From contig BLXT01008173.1 in assembly GCA_019648995.1 (NCBI GenBank), positions 178,488 through 199,854 of the forward strand: DNA of 21,367 nucleotides, written 5' to 3'. Both the position numbers and the translations under genes were made by a program. Of the stretch, positions 1 to 9,791 are shown piece by piece. The notes under the pieces were generated by a model that was given only the letters and a program-made list of their open reading frames with translations, searched no databases and was not told the origin of the DNA. The DNA comes from Plakobranchus ocellatus (lineage: Eukaryota; Mollusca; Gastropoda; Plakobranchidae). Position 1 is the first letter of the stretch. Each line of letters begins with the position of its first letter.

Positions 1-14
1 GGGGGGGGGGGGGG
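1..14. repeat. Poly-G run at the window edge
   Basis: The first 14 bases are all G, followed by an A/G-rich stretch. This is the only long G run in an otherwise AT-rich window. It is either a true homopolymer or an artefact of a contig end; the sequence alone cannot decide. Confidence 0.8.
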
Positions 15-708
15 AGAGCAATAAAAAGAGCTTTCCATGGGAGATTTGGAAATGAGAGTTTTAGGTTAGAGGTTCTTTTGGAGATGGAGGCTTAGGGGGT
101 AAATAGGTCTATATAGATAAGGGTAATGGGAAAGGCCATAGTGGGAAAGAGTGAGCGGACAGGATAAGTTGAGTACTGTTGAGATTGAAGGAGGAAGCGG
201 TTGGGGAGAAGAGGGCGACGAGGATGTATAGGTAGAGGGGAGGGGCAGCCTGGGAGTCGTAGTAAAGATACTCGCAAAGTCGTGTATTTTAACCCTTGTA
301 GAGGCTTAAACATGGGGAACTTTGCTTATATCTCTGTATACCATCGCAGTCTAGCCCAGGAGAGGAAAGGGGAACAAAGATATCTGAATATCAAGCGGGA
401 TCCACGCCAATTGTGTGAACACCCTGTCCGTGAGGCTCCTCACATCGGCCATTCGTTTCTTAGAGTAACTTAGGTCATCAAGGAGCTCTAGCCAAAGGAG
501 AAAAATACCCCAAGAAAGATTCTTTTGACGGTGGGTGAGTTGAGACCTGACACACCTTGTCGTAATCTGAACAAAAAAACATTGTAAAATGTACACGTCA
601 GTCACTAGTACACCAAATCCTACATATTCCTTAAACTTTGCATATTAACATTGACAACGATAAGATTTCCTCAATCCTGTAAATTATTTGTAACTTTTCG
701 TACCCCAG
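15..708. other. No recognised gene; upstream flank or intron of the LRR gene
   Basis: This stretch precedes the first recognised LRR exon, which begins after an AG acceptor at 707-708, so at least its right part should be intron. I looked for an ATG followed by a hydrophobic signal peptide ending in phase 1 and found none. Open stretches exist on both strands, such as minus 605-351, but none shows a domain I know. Confidence 0.5.
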
Positions 709-1032
709 GATCGACCTCTACGGGAACGTGCCCACCAAAATGCTTGTGCTCGTCATCGGATGTCGATTGTAAAGGACGTGATTTATTGGAAATTCCCACA
801 CAAGTGCCCTTGTTCCAAGGAGATCTTCATCTAGAGTTGGAAGAAAATAATATCACGAAGATTCCTCCCGGAATATTCTCAAAGATAAAAAATGTAATCG
901 TGATAAACCTGTATAACAACGATATAGAGAAGATTGAGCGAGATGGTTTTAAAGGACTGATGAAGCTCCAGGCACTCATTTTGGGAGAGAATATGATACA
1001 GCATATCCCAAAAAATATTTTCAATGGAGCAG
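709..1032 (+). CDS. LRR gene exon A: LRRNT cap and first LRRs
   Basis: The acceptor is taccccag ending at 708; the donor is GTAAG at 1033. The exon starts with two bases of a codon and ends with one. It encodes the cysteine cap CPPKCLC..VDCKG followed by LRRs with the motifs LELEENNITKIP, INLYNNDIEKI and LILGENMIQHIP. The cap resembles the Slit-type LRRNT. Because it is entered from an intron, the signal peptide must be on an earlier exon. The open frame continues past the donor to 1124, but the extension is low-complexity and not LRR-like. Confidence 0.85.
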
Positions 1033-1651
1033 GTAAGACTCTAGAAGTGTTATTCTTCCTTGTCATAATATTTTTTTTTTTATTACGATATAAAAAAAAC
1101 GTAAATTCTAGAGCTGAATGTTAATTCATAACCAAACTTTTGTAGTCGATTTGTACGCGTTGAGTTTCATTATTGTTTTGTCGATCTTGAAGCCTTTCTT
1201 GTGATGTGACAGCCGACCAGATCGGGCATAATGGTAGGAATGAGATCTTCACTGCCCGTCGAAACCTTTACCGTATAAGATTCTCACGAAATTTAGAAGC
1301 CGTGAAGTCTAGAGACTCTGCTTATACATCCATGCAAAGATATGTAGGCCTACAATGCAGGATGAAATAAAACATAGAAATTATTTTAACAGTCCTTACA
1401 AAGCTGCAACTGTTGCAAATTTTTTCTCAAAAATTAAATTGTAAAATTTCTTAGAAGTTAAAAAAAAGTATACAACTACTCCACTCCCAGAAACGTATAA
1501 ATAGGTTTAAGGAACCTGAAGATACAATGGTGGTTGAAGGAAGTGAAATATGTGTCTATGCATATATATGTATGTATCCGAACGTGTGTTTAATATATGC
1601 ATGTTTGTGTATAAATATATATATATATATATATATGTACATTTATATGTG

Positions 1652-1714
<63 letters not shown>

Positions 1715-2530
1715 TATACTTTTTCTCCTTTTTTCACACCTTGTATAAATGCTCTTCATCAACGGAATTTTTCATTTTAAATAACGCATTTTCAACGTTA
1801 AGCTTATATTTTATGTCATATTATTTACCTAGCAATCTATCTATGGCATTTTATTTGTGATTGTTATATTTTTACTAGATAAAGACTTAAAGACGAAATG
1901 TTGCCAAGTATATTCTGTGTTGTTTAATTTGTTCTTATATTGGTGGCTGTGCTTTTTTACTAAAATTTCTTACAAATGTCGTAAATGATATTTCTCAAAA
2001 AGCTAATGTTCTTTTTTTTATCCTTTTTCTTATAAATTACCTGGTTTGCTTATGTTGCACTTGTGTAATAACTTACTAGATAATAGAATGTGTCGGCCTC
2101 AATAAAAAAATTTCATTTCATAGTGTAATCAGTGCGTTTACAAGGTAAACCATGCAGTAATAATTGGTAGGTTGCCTTTCTTATGATCATTGGGTATACT
2201 TTACTTGTTTTGTAACATTCGTAGAAAAGGATCTTTGCTCACAAATCTCATGCATGGTGTATTTTAAGAAGCCGGTTCTATTTTCCCTCTAGTTTTCCCT
2301 CAACTAAAATACTTATCGCTCGAAAGGAACACACTGGAGAGAATAGAAAGTGAAACATTTTGTAACCTGACACGTCTCACCTCAATCAAACTCAATAACA
2401 ATAGCATCAGCTACATCTCAAAAGATGCCTTCAAAGGACTCTCTAATTTGACCGGGCTGGATCTGTCTGGTAACTTACTCACATCTGCTGCTTGGATCAG
2501 TGGGTAAGTCTGTGAGTGAAGATAGACATC

Positions 2531-2584
<54 letters not shown>

Positions 2585-3224
2585 TCTCTGTCTCCCTGGA
2601 GATAATCATCTGTATACATCGAAGTGAACATCTATGGTTAGCCAAATCATTGGATTCTATGTTAAGAGATAAATATTCGTTTAAATGAAGATGAACAGAT
2701 TTGTGAGAAGGTAGTGAATATCTTTGTGCTGAGGTCTATATCTTTGTGTTGTGATGTTAATATCTCTCTTTCTGTCTCTGTCCTCTTTCTCTTTCTCTCT
2801 CTTCTCTTTCTCGCTCTGTTTCACCCCCTCCTCCCCCTCCCCTCCATCTCTTTCTCTCTCTCTCTCCCTCTGTTTCCTCTCTCTCTTTCTCTCTCTCTTC
2901 TCTTTCTCGCTCTTTTCCTCTCTCTCATTCTCTCTCTTCTCTATCGTCCTCCCCTCTCTCTTTCTCTCTCTGTCTCTCTCTCTCTCCCTCTGTTTCCTCT
3001 CTCCCTTTCTCTCTCTCTTCTCTTTCTCGCTCTTTTCCCCTCTCTCATTCTCTCTCTTCTCTATCGTCCTCCCCTCTCTCTTTCTCTCTCTGTCTCCCTC
3101 TCTCTCCCTCTGTTTCCTCTCTCTCTTTCTCTCTCTCTTCTCTTTCTCGCTCTTTTCCCCTCTCTCATTCTCTCTCTTCTCTATCGCCCCCCCCTCTCTC
3201 TTTCTCTCTCTGTCTGTCTGTCTA

Positions 3225-3281
<57 letters not shown>

Positions 3282-6200
3282 ACGGTGGATTCTGAAAAGC
3301 TTCATTTCAATACTTTAGATCCTACTTTGAGACTTTCTCTTGGCTTCAGAATAGTAAAATTTTATATATCTGCTACGAATAGCTTAGTGATGTTTAGTTT
3401 TAGATTTTTGAGATTGGGAAAGCATTGTTTAGGAAGGGTCTTCTTGGCTTTTCCACTGCATGGCATCGCAGAACTAATTTTGAAATTAGCTAGACTTGCA
3501 AGCTAAGTCGAAATATGTAAATTGAAATTGATAATTAAAAAAAAAGTGACAACTTTGGGTGAGAGAATAAAATCAGAACTGTTGAATCTCAACCTTTGAT
3601 ATAAACTTTGACGTGAATTTTTGTATTAATGCCGACACGAATGGCTTAGTGCTGTTTAGTTACAGCTTAAATTGAACACTACCTATGACAATAAGTTCTT
3701 TTTTAGTAGCCTTAAGAAGAGAAACCATTTAACATGAATCAAGAAAAATATTTTCCAGCGGTTTCTGCAAGCTTCCTGTCACGATCTCACAACCATTCTT
3801 CAGACTAAATAAACGATTATTGTAATACAGGAGCACATTCTAGAATTTCTAGAGCCCCGAAGAAGTGACCGAATTATGTCATCAAGATTAGCTAAAACTA
3901 TTGGCCAATAAAACTTCCCCACTTGATATACCCACAATGGATACGGCCTAACAACTTCTTGGAAACAAAATGTTCACCCCACACGTCGAGGCTTGCTAGA
4001 AATCCTTTGATCTAAAAGGGTAAAAAAGCTTAAATCAAAATAATACTACTAAACTTAAAATAGGCCTTGTCTAGGCCTTCTCAAAATCTGACCAAGCATT
4101 ACAAATAAACAAGGACAAAACGCAATATAATCCATTCCGAATCTAGATCTAATCTAGCTCTACTCAATTCACACTCACAGCAACAAATAAATAATTATAT
4201 AATAATTTCTTTGCATTAATATACCAACCATACAACTTTGGTTTGCTTTTACCAAATTATTTTATGTATAAAGAAAATTTAATTGCTGATAAAGCTGCTC
4301 ACTTTCTTGTGGACTGATGAAATCGGAAACAAGGCAGCTTCTTTGGCTGTGTAAATCAAGTTGTCGCCACGCCATAATCAATTCTGATATTATTACACAG
4401 TGCCAATACTTAGATGCTTGTGTTCAGCCAAGTGGCGGTCAATATGAGAAACATCCCTTCCATTTTTTTACACAAATTATCTGCATTCTTGAATTCAGTT
4501 TCATATGACTCTTATTTCCGCTAGATTAATTCATTACTTTGCATTATTTGTTTTGTTTTTTTTGTCCTACACAGAAATGTGGGGAGTTTACAGAGGCTAA
4601 ACTTACTACATATAAGTTACAACCGTTTGAAGTCACTACCTACAAACGTACTCGAGTCAATGCCTAGTCTTCGCCTTTTGGTCCTACACTCTAATCCATT
4701 GATATGCGATCGAAACTTAAAGTTAGTATATGATGCTTTGATTGTTCGACAACACGAAGACACCGATCTGAATTCATGGTCTTGCGCAAACCCTCGGAAC
4801 CCGAATCAAACAAGTAGGGTGGCAGATTTAAGCAATGAAATGCAGGAGGATGACAATGCAAGCGTAAGATTTTAATCCATTTCACAAAAAGAAAATTACA
4901 AAGCCTTTGCTTGTAGGTAAATGTCTTGTTCTCTAGAAGATCTGCTTTCTGTTGATTGTTTGAGTTCTATGGGTCATAAAACATCACAGAGCTCTGCCTT
5001 TTAGAAGTTTTTTTTTGTTGCATCTTTCCCTATCATTTTTAAAATGGTATCTCTATTCTCACTTTCGATATCATTAATTGTCACTGTATTCATTTGCTTT
5101 TTTCTTAAACGGCCTACTCGTTCGGGTTTTCTTTTTCAACATTGACAAGCAAGAGAGCGACAGATTTACTTCGTTAAAAACTCTTAATGAAAATGTTTTT
5201 TTTTTCTATTTAATTATGTAGGGTCTACATGAATGAAGGCGTTGTTGAAAAACAATAAGTTCAGCCTGTTAAGTTGAAAGTAGTGTATTAAAAAAACAAC
5301 CTATTTGACGATAAGATCAATTACCCGTATAGTCTTATATATCTGCACTTACGTCCATTAATACATAGTTTGCCATTTATAAAAAAAAAAATAGATGAGA
5401 CATAAATATGACTGTCGTTTACACAAGTAATTATTCTTAGTAGAAAAGGACCATGTGAGAGCAATACAGCAGAGAGAAGTAAAAAATTGCTAGTAGCGTA
5501 AGTCAAGCTCAAACCCCAGGCCTAAACGATTCTAGTACACAAATACCGTGGGTTGGGTGGGGCTTAGATGTAAAAAAAGAACAAAAAGAAGAGTAGTCAT
5601 TTTTACCAGCAAATCCCATTTTGAGCTCAATCGAGATACGGTGACTTACAGAATAGTAATTATGACAAGCGAGTTGATCTATAACGTGTTTTTCTTGATT
5701 CATGAGAGGTAAGAAAAATGTACAAATACCATAGTTTCAGAAACAAAAAATGATTGTAAAGATCTAGAAAGATAGTCTTGTCGTTGAAAAAAAATGAAAT
5801 TGTTAAAGTAAAATATTGAAACTGTTTACTTAGATATATATCAGAAAAGGCTTTATCAGACGATGACAAACTTACAAACTAAATAAAGTAACATGAACTT
5901 CGTATTCCAAAAATCGTTTCTGAAAAAAAAAAACCCCAAAAAATACCAAGCAAAGAAGTTCAACTAAAATGCATGTATGTGAAGTATAAAATATTACTGT
6001 GACCATTATTAAAAGTACAGCTTCTCATTTTTAAAAGGAGACAGCCTCTTTAGATTCACAATACTCTTGGGATCGTTTGTCAGAGCCTCGTCACATTCAT
6101 AGCATTTTATTCTCTTTAATGAGAACTCGATTGCCGGAAATAACAATCATTAACTTCCCCCCTTTTCTTTTCCTACTTTTTATTTTTATTTCGATTTTTA

Positions 6201-6634
6201 AAAAAAACCTGATCGTTTCCGCCCATTTCGAAATAATTTCTGTATTAATATTGCGTGCTTTATATTTTTAACACTTTTATATTGTGCTTATAAATGCAAT
6301 CACATTTTATTCTATACAAGGATTAACTTCTCTACTGATGCTGTCCTTTTTTTTTTCAATGTTCTTTTGAATGTTTAATTTGATAGTGCTTTAGCCGAAA
6401 GAGACTTTAATAGATTTCTGTGCCCGATAGTTTTTTGAAGATGACTTGACGGAAAATATTGTGCTCTTTCAGTGTCTTGTCTTTGTGAATAAATGTTTAC
6501 CTTTTCTTATACAGCTGGAAGAATCCCGGCAGTCCCAAGCCTCACCTAGATTCGGTCACTCTCAGCCACCGCTGGTCATCACTGGCATATGCACGGGAGT
6601 CGCTGGTCTAGTCCGCTGGTCTGTTGTCCAGTGA
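709..6634 (+). CDS. LRR transmembrane-like surface protein gene (four exons, 5' end missing)
   Basis: Four exons (709-1032, 2293-2503, 4575-4863, 6515-6634) join through GT..AG introns into one frame of about 313 residues with a stop at 6632-6634. In order the protein has an LRRNT cap (CPPKCLC..VDCKG), about seven LRRs of 22-26 residues with the LxxLxLxxNxLxxI pattern, an LRRCT-like part (NPLICD...WSCANP), a polar linker and a hydrophobic stretch around LVITGICTGVAGLV. LRR ectodomains of this kind (Slit, LRRTM or Toll-like extracellular parts) bind proteins at the cell surface. There is no TIR, Ig or kinase domain. The LRRCT has only two of the usual four cysteines. No ATG or signal peptide is found upstream, so the first exon is missing from this model. 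The hydrophobic segment is short with a basic residue after it, so membrane anchoring is likely but unproven. The ligand and the exact subfamily are unknown. Confidence 0.8.
1033..2292 (+). other. Intron 1 of the LRR gene
   Basis: This AT-rich intron is bounded by GTAAG and ctctag. Apart from the (TA)n tract at 1614-1718 I see no coding signal or mobile element in it. Confidence 0.75.
1614..1718. repeat. (TA)n microsatellite
   Basis: About 100 bp of alternating TA, interrupted by a short TGTACATTTATATGTG spacer around 1637. Both strands are open across it only because TA repeats avoid stops in two frames. It lies in intron 1 of the LRR gene. Confidence 0.95.
2293..2503 (+). CDS. LRR gene exon B: central LRRs
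   Basis: The acceptor is ctctag ending at 2292; the donor is GTAAGT at 2504. Two leading bases complete the split codon from exon A, giving NGAVFPQLKYLSLERN across the junction, exactly an LRR consensus. The exon carries LSLERNTLERIESETF, IKLNNNSISYISKDAF and LDLSGNLLTSAAW. It ends after two bases of a codon. It has no methionine start suited to an independent ORF and is recognisable only as an exon. Confidence 0.85.
2529..2594. repeat. (TCTG)n and (TC)n microsatellite
   Basis: About five TCTG units run into TC dinucleotides with TG interruptions. The tract begins only about 25 bp after the donor of exon B. Confidence 0.9.
2760..3283. repeat. Polypyrimidine minisatellite, 120-bp period
   Basis: Nearly every base of this 520-bp tract is C or T on the plus strand. 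Within it, from about 2837 to 3212, a 120-bp unit repeats about three times with few substitutions. Landmarks recur exactly 120 bp apart, for example tctatcgtcctcccc at 2940, 3060 and (changed) 3180, and tctgtttcctct before 2881, 3001 and 3121. The long open frames over it on both strands are artefacts of composition. It lies in intron 2 of the LRR gene and ends in a pure (TC)n run. Confidence 0.9.
3284..4574 (+). other. Remainder of intron 2 of the LRR gene
   Basis: AT-rich DNA with no recognisable exon. Two short stretches resemble each other: one near 3372 containing acgaatagcttagtgatgtt and one near 3634 containing acgaatggcttagtgctgtt. They may be diverged copies of an old repeat about 260 bp apart. 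Confidence 0.6.
4575..4863 (+). CDS. LRR gene exon C: last LRRs and LRRCT-like cap
   Basis: The acceptor is ctacacag ending at 4574. The first base completes the glycine codon from exon B. The exon encodes LLHISYNRLKSLPTNVLES and LRLLVLHSNPLICDRNL, then a C-terminal cap reaching WSCANP and an acidic tail. A donor GTAAGA at 4864 leaves the frame in phase 0; without splicing the frame stops at 4875. The cap has ICD and WSC cysteines only, while a typical LRRCT has C-x-C plus two more, so the cap is atypical. Confidence 0.8.
4864..6514 (+). other. Intron 3 of the LRR gene
   Basis: Bounded by GTAAGA and cttatacag. The sequence is AT-rich with many A and T runs. I see no exon, RNA gene or mobile element; the short open frames here look random. 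Confidence 0.65.
6515..6634 (+). CDS. LRR gene exon D: linker, hydrophobic segment and stop
   Basis: The acceptor is cttatacag ending at 6514, preceded by a pyrimidine-rich tract. Read in phase 0, as exon C requires, it gives a polar linker rich in S, Q and P, then PPLVITGICTGVAGLV, then a basic residue and a stop at 6632-6634. The order linker, hydrophobic helix, short tail fits a type I membrane protein. The segment is short, so lipid anchoring, or a further exon reached from a donor I cannot see, remain possible. No AATAAA lies close downstream; the nearest is at 7640-7645. Confidence 0.6.
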   Translation: MEESRQSQASPRFGHSQPPLVITGICTGVAGLVRWSVVQ

Positions 6635-6802
6635 AGGTGTTCATCACAGAGAGGGACTTGAACTGTTGCGGTATGTGTCCCATATCTAGCGGTGGGTTCT
6701 GAAACACGGTGTTATGTCTGCCGTTGCTATGATATAGAGGTCTAAAGAGATACGGTATTTGATCACTGTTAGAAATAACTTATCCTTTAAAGGTCTACTT
6801 TT
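6635..6802 (+). other. Presumed 3' flank or UTR of the LRR gene
   Basis: This follows the stop codon of exon D. It has no polyadenylation signal and no recognised feature. Confidence 0.4.
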
Positions 6803-7208
6803 GCCATTGTGACGATATTTTTGCAAACCATTGCAGTGGGCATCTCACTATTGATACTAAAATACCCAAACAGTACAAGTGTCTGCCAATTTATATGTAG
6901 ATCTCGGGCGCTCTGGCCCAATTCTGTGCCTCCCATTGCAATGTGGGAATTGTTGACCATTGCATTGTGTATCTCATCACAGATGTTTTGAGATCCAATG
7001 AGATCCAAAGGGTACAAGTGCAAGTCCGTCGTCATGCATATATAAAGGGACTCTGCTCCATGATTATGCTCGCCACTGCAAATGAGGGAACCTACACTAT
7101 TACAGTAGGAATCTCACAACTGATGCTCCAGATCTAAACTATACAGGCGTCTGTTCTTTGCCATGTAGATCTCAAGGGCCCACATCAGTTTCTGAGTCTC
7201 ACTCGCTT
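6803..7208. repeat. Diverged tandem repeat, about 130-140 bp period, three units
   Basis: Three consecutive blocks begin at 6803, 6933 and 7073 with related openings (ccattgtgacg, ccattgcaatg, ccactgcaaat). About 25 bp later each carries a variant of ccattgcagtgggcatctcac (6828, 6957, 7097). Each block also contains tacaagtg or tacaggcg followed by a gtctg/gtccg-like stretch. The units differ considerably, so the array is old. Related sequence may extend left to about 6719 and right to about 7265. Confidence 0.65.
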
Positions 7209-7285
7209 ACTCACTCAGACCCATGACTTCTAATGTAATCGTAAGGGGAACTTACAGGCTTCTGACAAGGTGTACCCGCTCCAAT

Positions 7286-7328
<43 letters not shown>

Positions 7329-7378
7329 CTCTCTCTCTCTTACACATACACACACACACACTCACACACTCACACACG
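7286..7378. repeat. Compound microsatellite (TC)n(TATC)n(TC)n(CA)n
   Basis: A TC run is followed by TATC tetranucleotides near 7311-7327, another TC run, then CA dinucleotides with CTCACA interruptions up to 7378. Confidence 0.95.
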
Positions 7379-7409
7379 CGCATCAACTGCACCGCTAGTA
7401 GTTCATCGT

Positions 7410-7740
7410 TTACTTTTTGATATTCTCATGCCAATTGTTCATCTATCTTTCTTGTCCTCTGCCACATCTTACAGTAACTTGCACGATCGTTTAAGATAAT
7501 CCTCAGTCTCGCGTCCTCTGTCTTAACCATAATGTTTTGTGTCTGTCCGTAAATGAAAGTGAAAAGTCCTGTGATCCAGCAAAGCCTTTAACTATGTTCC
7601 ATACATATTCTTTGGCTCTGTGTTGGTTCCCCGAGATTTAATAAACATTTCTAATATATTGATTCAAAAAAAGGCTAAATCTTATCTACAAGTGCAGCCG
7701 ATAGTGTCCATTTCTGGCAACCATACAAATCAAAGGAGAC
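7410..7740 (-). mobile_element. LINE remnant, RTE-like reverse transcriptase C-terminus
   Basis: Read on the minus strand, 7733-7701 gives LYGCQKWTL, matching the LYGCESWTL motif that follows the reverse transcriptase core in RTE-like LINEs. Further on, 7615-7506 gives EYVWNIVKGFAGSQDF and RHKTLW, and the stretch down to about 7419 resembles the family's GRRRGRQRKCWMDNI ending as CGRGQERK...NNWHENI. Stops and frame changes separate these pieces, and part of the usual region between the first two motifs is missing, so this is a dead, 5'-truncated copy. The clade is from memory of motif style, not from alignment; a CR1-like origin is possible. Confidence 0.65.
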
Positions 7741-8178
7741 TGACAGGCCTATGTGACCGCTACAGCAAATGCGGAAATTGTAAACCCTTGTATTGTCCAT
7801 CCGCCGCCAGTTTGAAAGGCTGCGACCACCCTCATGATCAATCAATGGGATGGATCGTTCTCAATCACAGTGTGAAGTTATAAATGTTACATATACACAT
7901 ACGTGGATTATACTTGCATACCCAAACATGCTATTGTCTATATCATTAACGCATATCTATCCACAGGTATTTCAAATAAAGGTATGCTACCTATATTAGT
8001 CATACTAGTATGGAAACTTGTCAGTCTCTAGTTAATGCATCCGGCTGCGGGCACCAGCGGAACATTAATTGCTTTACTTTCGTTGCCAATGATCCCCCCT
8101 TCCCCGCCCCTTTTTTTATCATCACCAGATACAGGCAGGTATCTCGCTCTTGCTCTTGGTTTTCCTTTTTTTTTAAAG
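7741..8178. other. No gene recognised
   Basis: An open plus frame spans roughly 7620-7883 and another begins at 8035, but neither shows a known domain. The left part may be further degraded LINE sequence. An AATAAA lies at 7640-7645. Confidence 0.4.
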
Positions 8179-8224
8179 AAGCTTGCCCATTTTAAGCCAG
8201 CACAAATGGTTCCACCTTTCTACC
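8179..8224 (+). CDS. Possible small internal exon
   Basis: A long T tract followed by aaag at 8175-8178 could be an acceptor, and GTGAGT at 8225 is a strong donor. Between them lie 46 bases reading KLAHFKPAQMVPPFY in phase 0 and ending after one base of a codon. That phase is exactly what the exon candidate at 9618 needs. No upstream exon is identified and no family is recognised. Confidence 0.3.
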
Positions 8225-9617
8225 GTGAGTATTATAGGATTGAAGGCAACAGACCATGCCCAGTCAAATCAAGTCTACATTATGCATTGATAATTTACCG
8301 GTACTAAATATCTTTTTTTTTTTTTTTAAAGCCTTGGTTCATGGCCATGACACCTTCACATGCAGGATTGATTTTTTTTTCCTTTTTTTTTTTTTTTTTT
8401 TGAAAGGCTAGAATTTCATGACAAAGAGCTATTAAATTGGATTGCGGAACAAAGGCATATATAACTCACTCTTGGAAGGACGTTGCACAAGGCACGAATG
8501 CAAGTCCTTGTCATAGATGTATTATAAATCAAAAGAAAAAGAAGAATGAATACTGTGATGATAATTAAAAAAAGAAAAATAGAAAAAAAACCAAAAAAGG
8601 CAGATCAACGTGGCAAAGTGTACATCAGTTCGTCATAGTTAAACATAACACGCCTGGTGTCAGTCACTTCAAATACGGCAGGACTGGCGCGAAAATGAAC
8701 TGTGTCTTTGTTTTGCACTGTGTCTGAATTTAGTAAACAGTCCTTGATTACGTTTCTCAACACTCATAGCGACTTCAAAACAAACCTACCGAAACTAGAT
8801 CTAGTTTTAGCCGCAGAATGCTCGGTAATTTGAGCCTTTACTCTTTCATTCGATGCCATTGACCTCTGCGCCGTTCATATCGCTCAAGTCTATAACTTTG
8901 TAATTATAAGAAAAAGAAACAGCCTAAATTAAAGTGTACTACTCATGATTTAGTATTTTGATTTGCCGCCTCCAAAATAAAGTTGTTTAATGCTCAATAA
9001 AGCGTATTAAAAATAGATTCACCCAAATTAAAGGCAAATTTCACAACCGTTTTGATTCTGCTCATTAGGCTGATAACGAGTTTTCATAAAGGTTGATCTG
9101 CATGGAATTATGACTGGCAATGTGAAACAAGATGAGCAGAGAAATATTATATATCCACAAACTTTTGTCGTTGTTTGATATGTAATATCTTGAACAACTT
9201 TTGAAGTTTAAATGCCCTCCTTTTTTTTGCATGTTTGCCATTATTTTTTGTGACCACATAGTTTAAATATAAAGCAGTATCTTAGTATCCAGCCCCATAT
9301 TCAGATATCAATAGCATTTAAAAACATTTTACATACAAAATCATTAGGAAATGTTGATTTCTTTTCCAGGGGCGTGTCTTGGACTGAGCTTCGATCGTTT
9401 GTAAATCTGATGCAGAATTCCATCGATGTCTGCCAGTAGAGGGAATTGATTGCGTAATGTTCACCGTTATTTTATTATGCTCAAATATAATCTCATAGTT
9501 CATTTGTTTGGGTTGTGTGTGTGTGTGTGTATGTATGTGTGTTTTACATTCTTTCTTTCGCAAAAAAAAATGGCAGTAAATAATTTTGCTTTGTTTCTTT
9601 CATTTGCTAGCTCTGAG
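8225..9617. other. No gene recognised; possible intron
   Basis: Contains long T runs (8312-8327 and 8372-8401), an A-rich stretch near 8560-8600, one CTAGATCTAG palindrome near 8797 and a (GT)n tract at 9511-9543. If the two flanking exon candidates belong together, this is an intron of about 1.4 kb. Confidence 0.45.
9511..9543. repeat. (GT)n microsatellite
   Basis: A GT dinucleotide run interrupted by ATGTATGT. Confidence 0.9.
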
Positions 9618-9754
9618 TCGCAATCAAACAGCTGGAGCAAATGTGGGAAGAATATCGAGATCAGCGTAATTGGTTTCTGCTCCAGATTATGAGAGAAGTC
9701 GATTCTTCGTCTCTTTCTTCATCCGCAAAAAAAAAACAAAAGTCATTTTGCTGA
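9618..9754 (+). CDS. Possible terminal exon with a coiled-coil-like helix
   Basis: After an AG at 9616-9617, one frame stays open for 45 codons to a TGA at 9752-9754. It reads AIKQLEQMWEEYRDQRNWFL followed by LQIMREVDSS, a serine-rich run, a lysine cluster and a final SFC. The first 30 residues look like a charged amphipathic helix. The exon starts with two bases of a codon, so the previous exon must end after one; the candidate at 8179-8224 does. A canonical AATAAA lies 32 bp after the stop, which supports a true gene end. An alternative acceptor at 9610 leads quickly to a stop in this frame. It could be the cytoplasmic tail of an unseen longer protein; linkage to the LRR gene is not supported because exon D ends in a stop. 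Confidence 0.45.
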
Positions 9755-9785
9755 GACCTGGAGCTCGTTGTTTTTGTCATGAGAG

Positions 9786-9791
9786 AATAAA
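9786..9791 (+). terminator. Polyadenylation signal AATAAA
   Basis: A canonical AATAAA sits 32 bp after the stop codon of the exon candidate ending at 9754 and is followed by a T-rich stretch, as expected of a vertebrate- or mollusc-type 3' end. Confidence 0.5.

Noticed and set aside
351-605. Minus-strand frame of 84 codons near the left edge
   Set aside because: It contains fairly ordinary-looking residues but no recognisable motif, start context or splice partner.
1507-1748. Open frames on both strands over the (TA)n tract
   Set aside because: They read Y/I alternation from the dinucleotide repeat and have no coding character.
2681-3506. Long open frames on both strands (up to 251 codons) in the CT-rich tract
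   Set aside because: They encode only S/L/F or R/E/K runs produced by the pyrimidine repeat, and exist in several frames at once.
6443-6634. Independent small ORF covering exon D of the LRR gene
   Set aside because: The left part lies in an intron before a clear acceptor; the right part continues the LRR protein in phase.
4864-9600. LRR gene extending through 8179-8224 and 9618-9754 as a cytoplasmic tail
   Set aside because: The phase of 8179 would fit, but exon D reads into a stop at 6632-6634 and I see no acceptable phase-0 donor before it.
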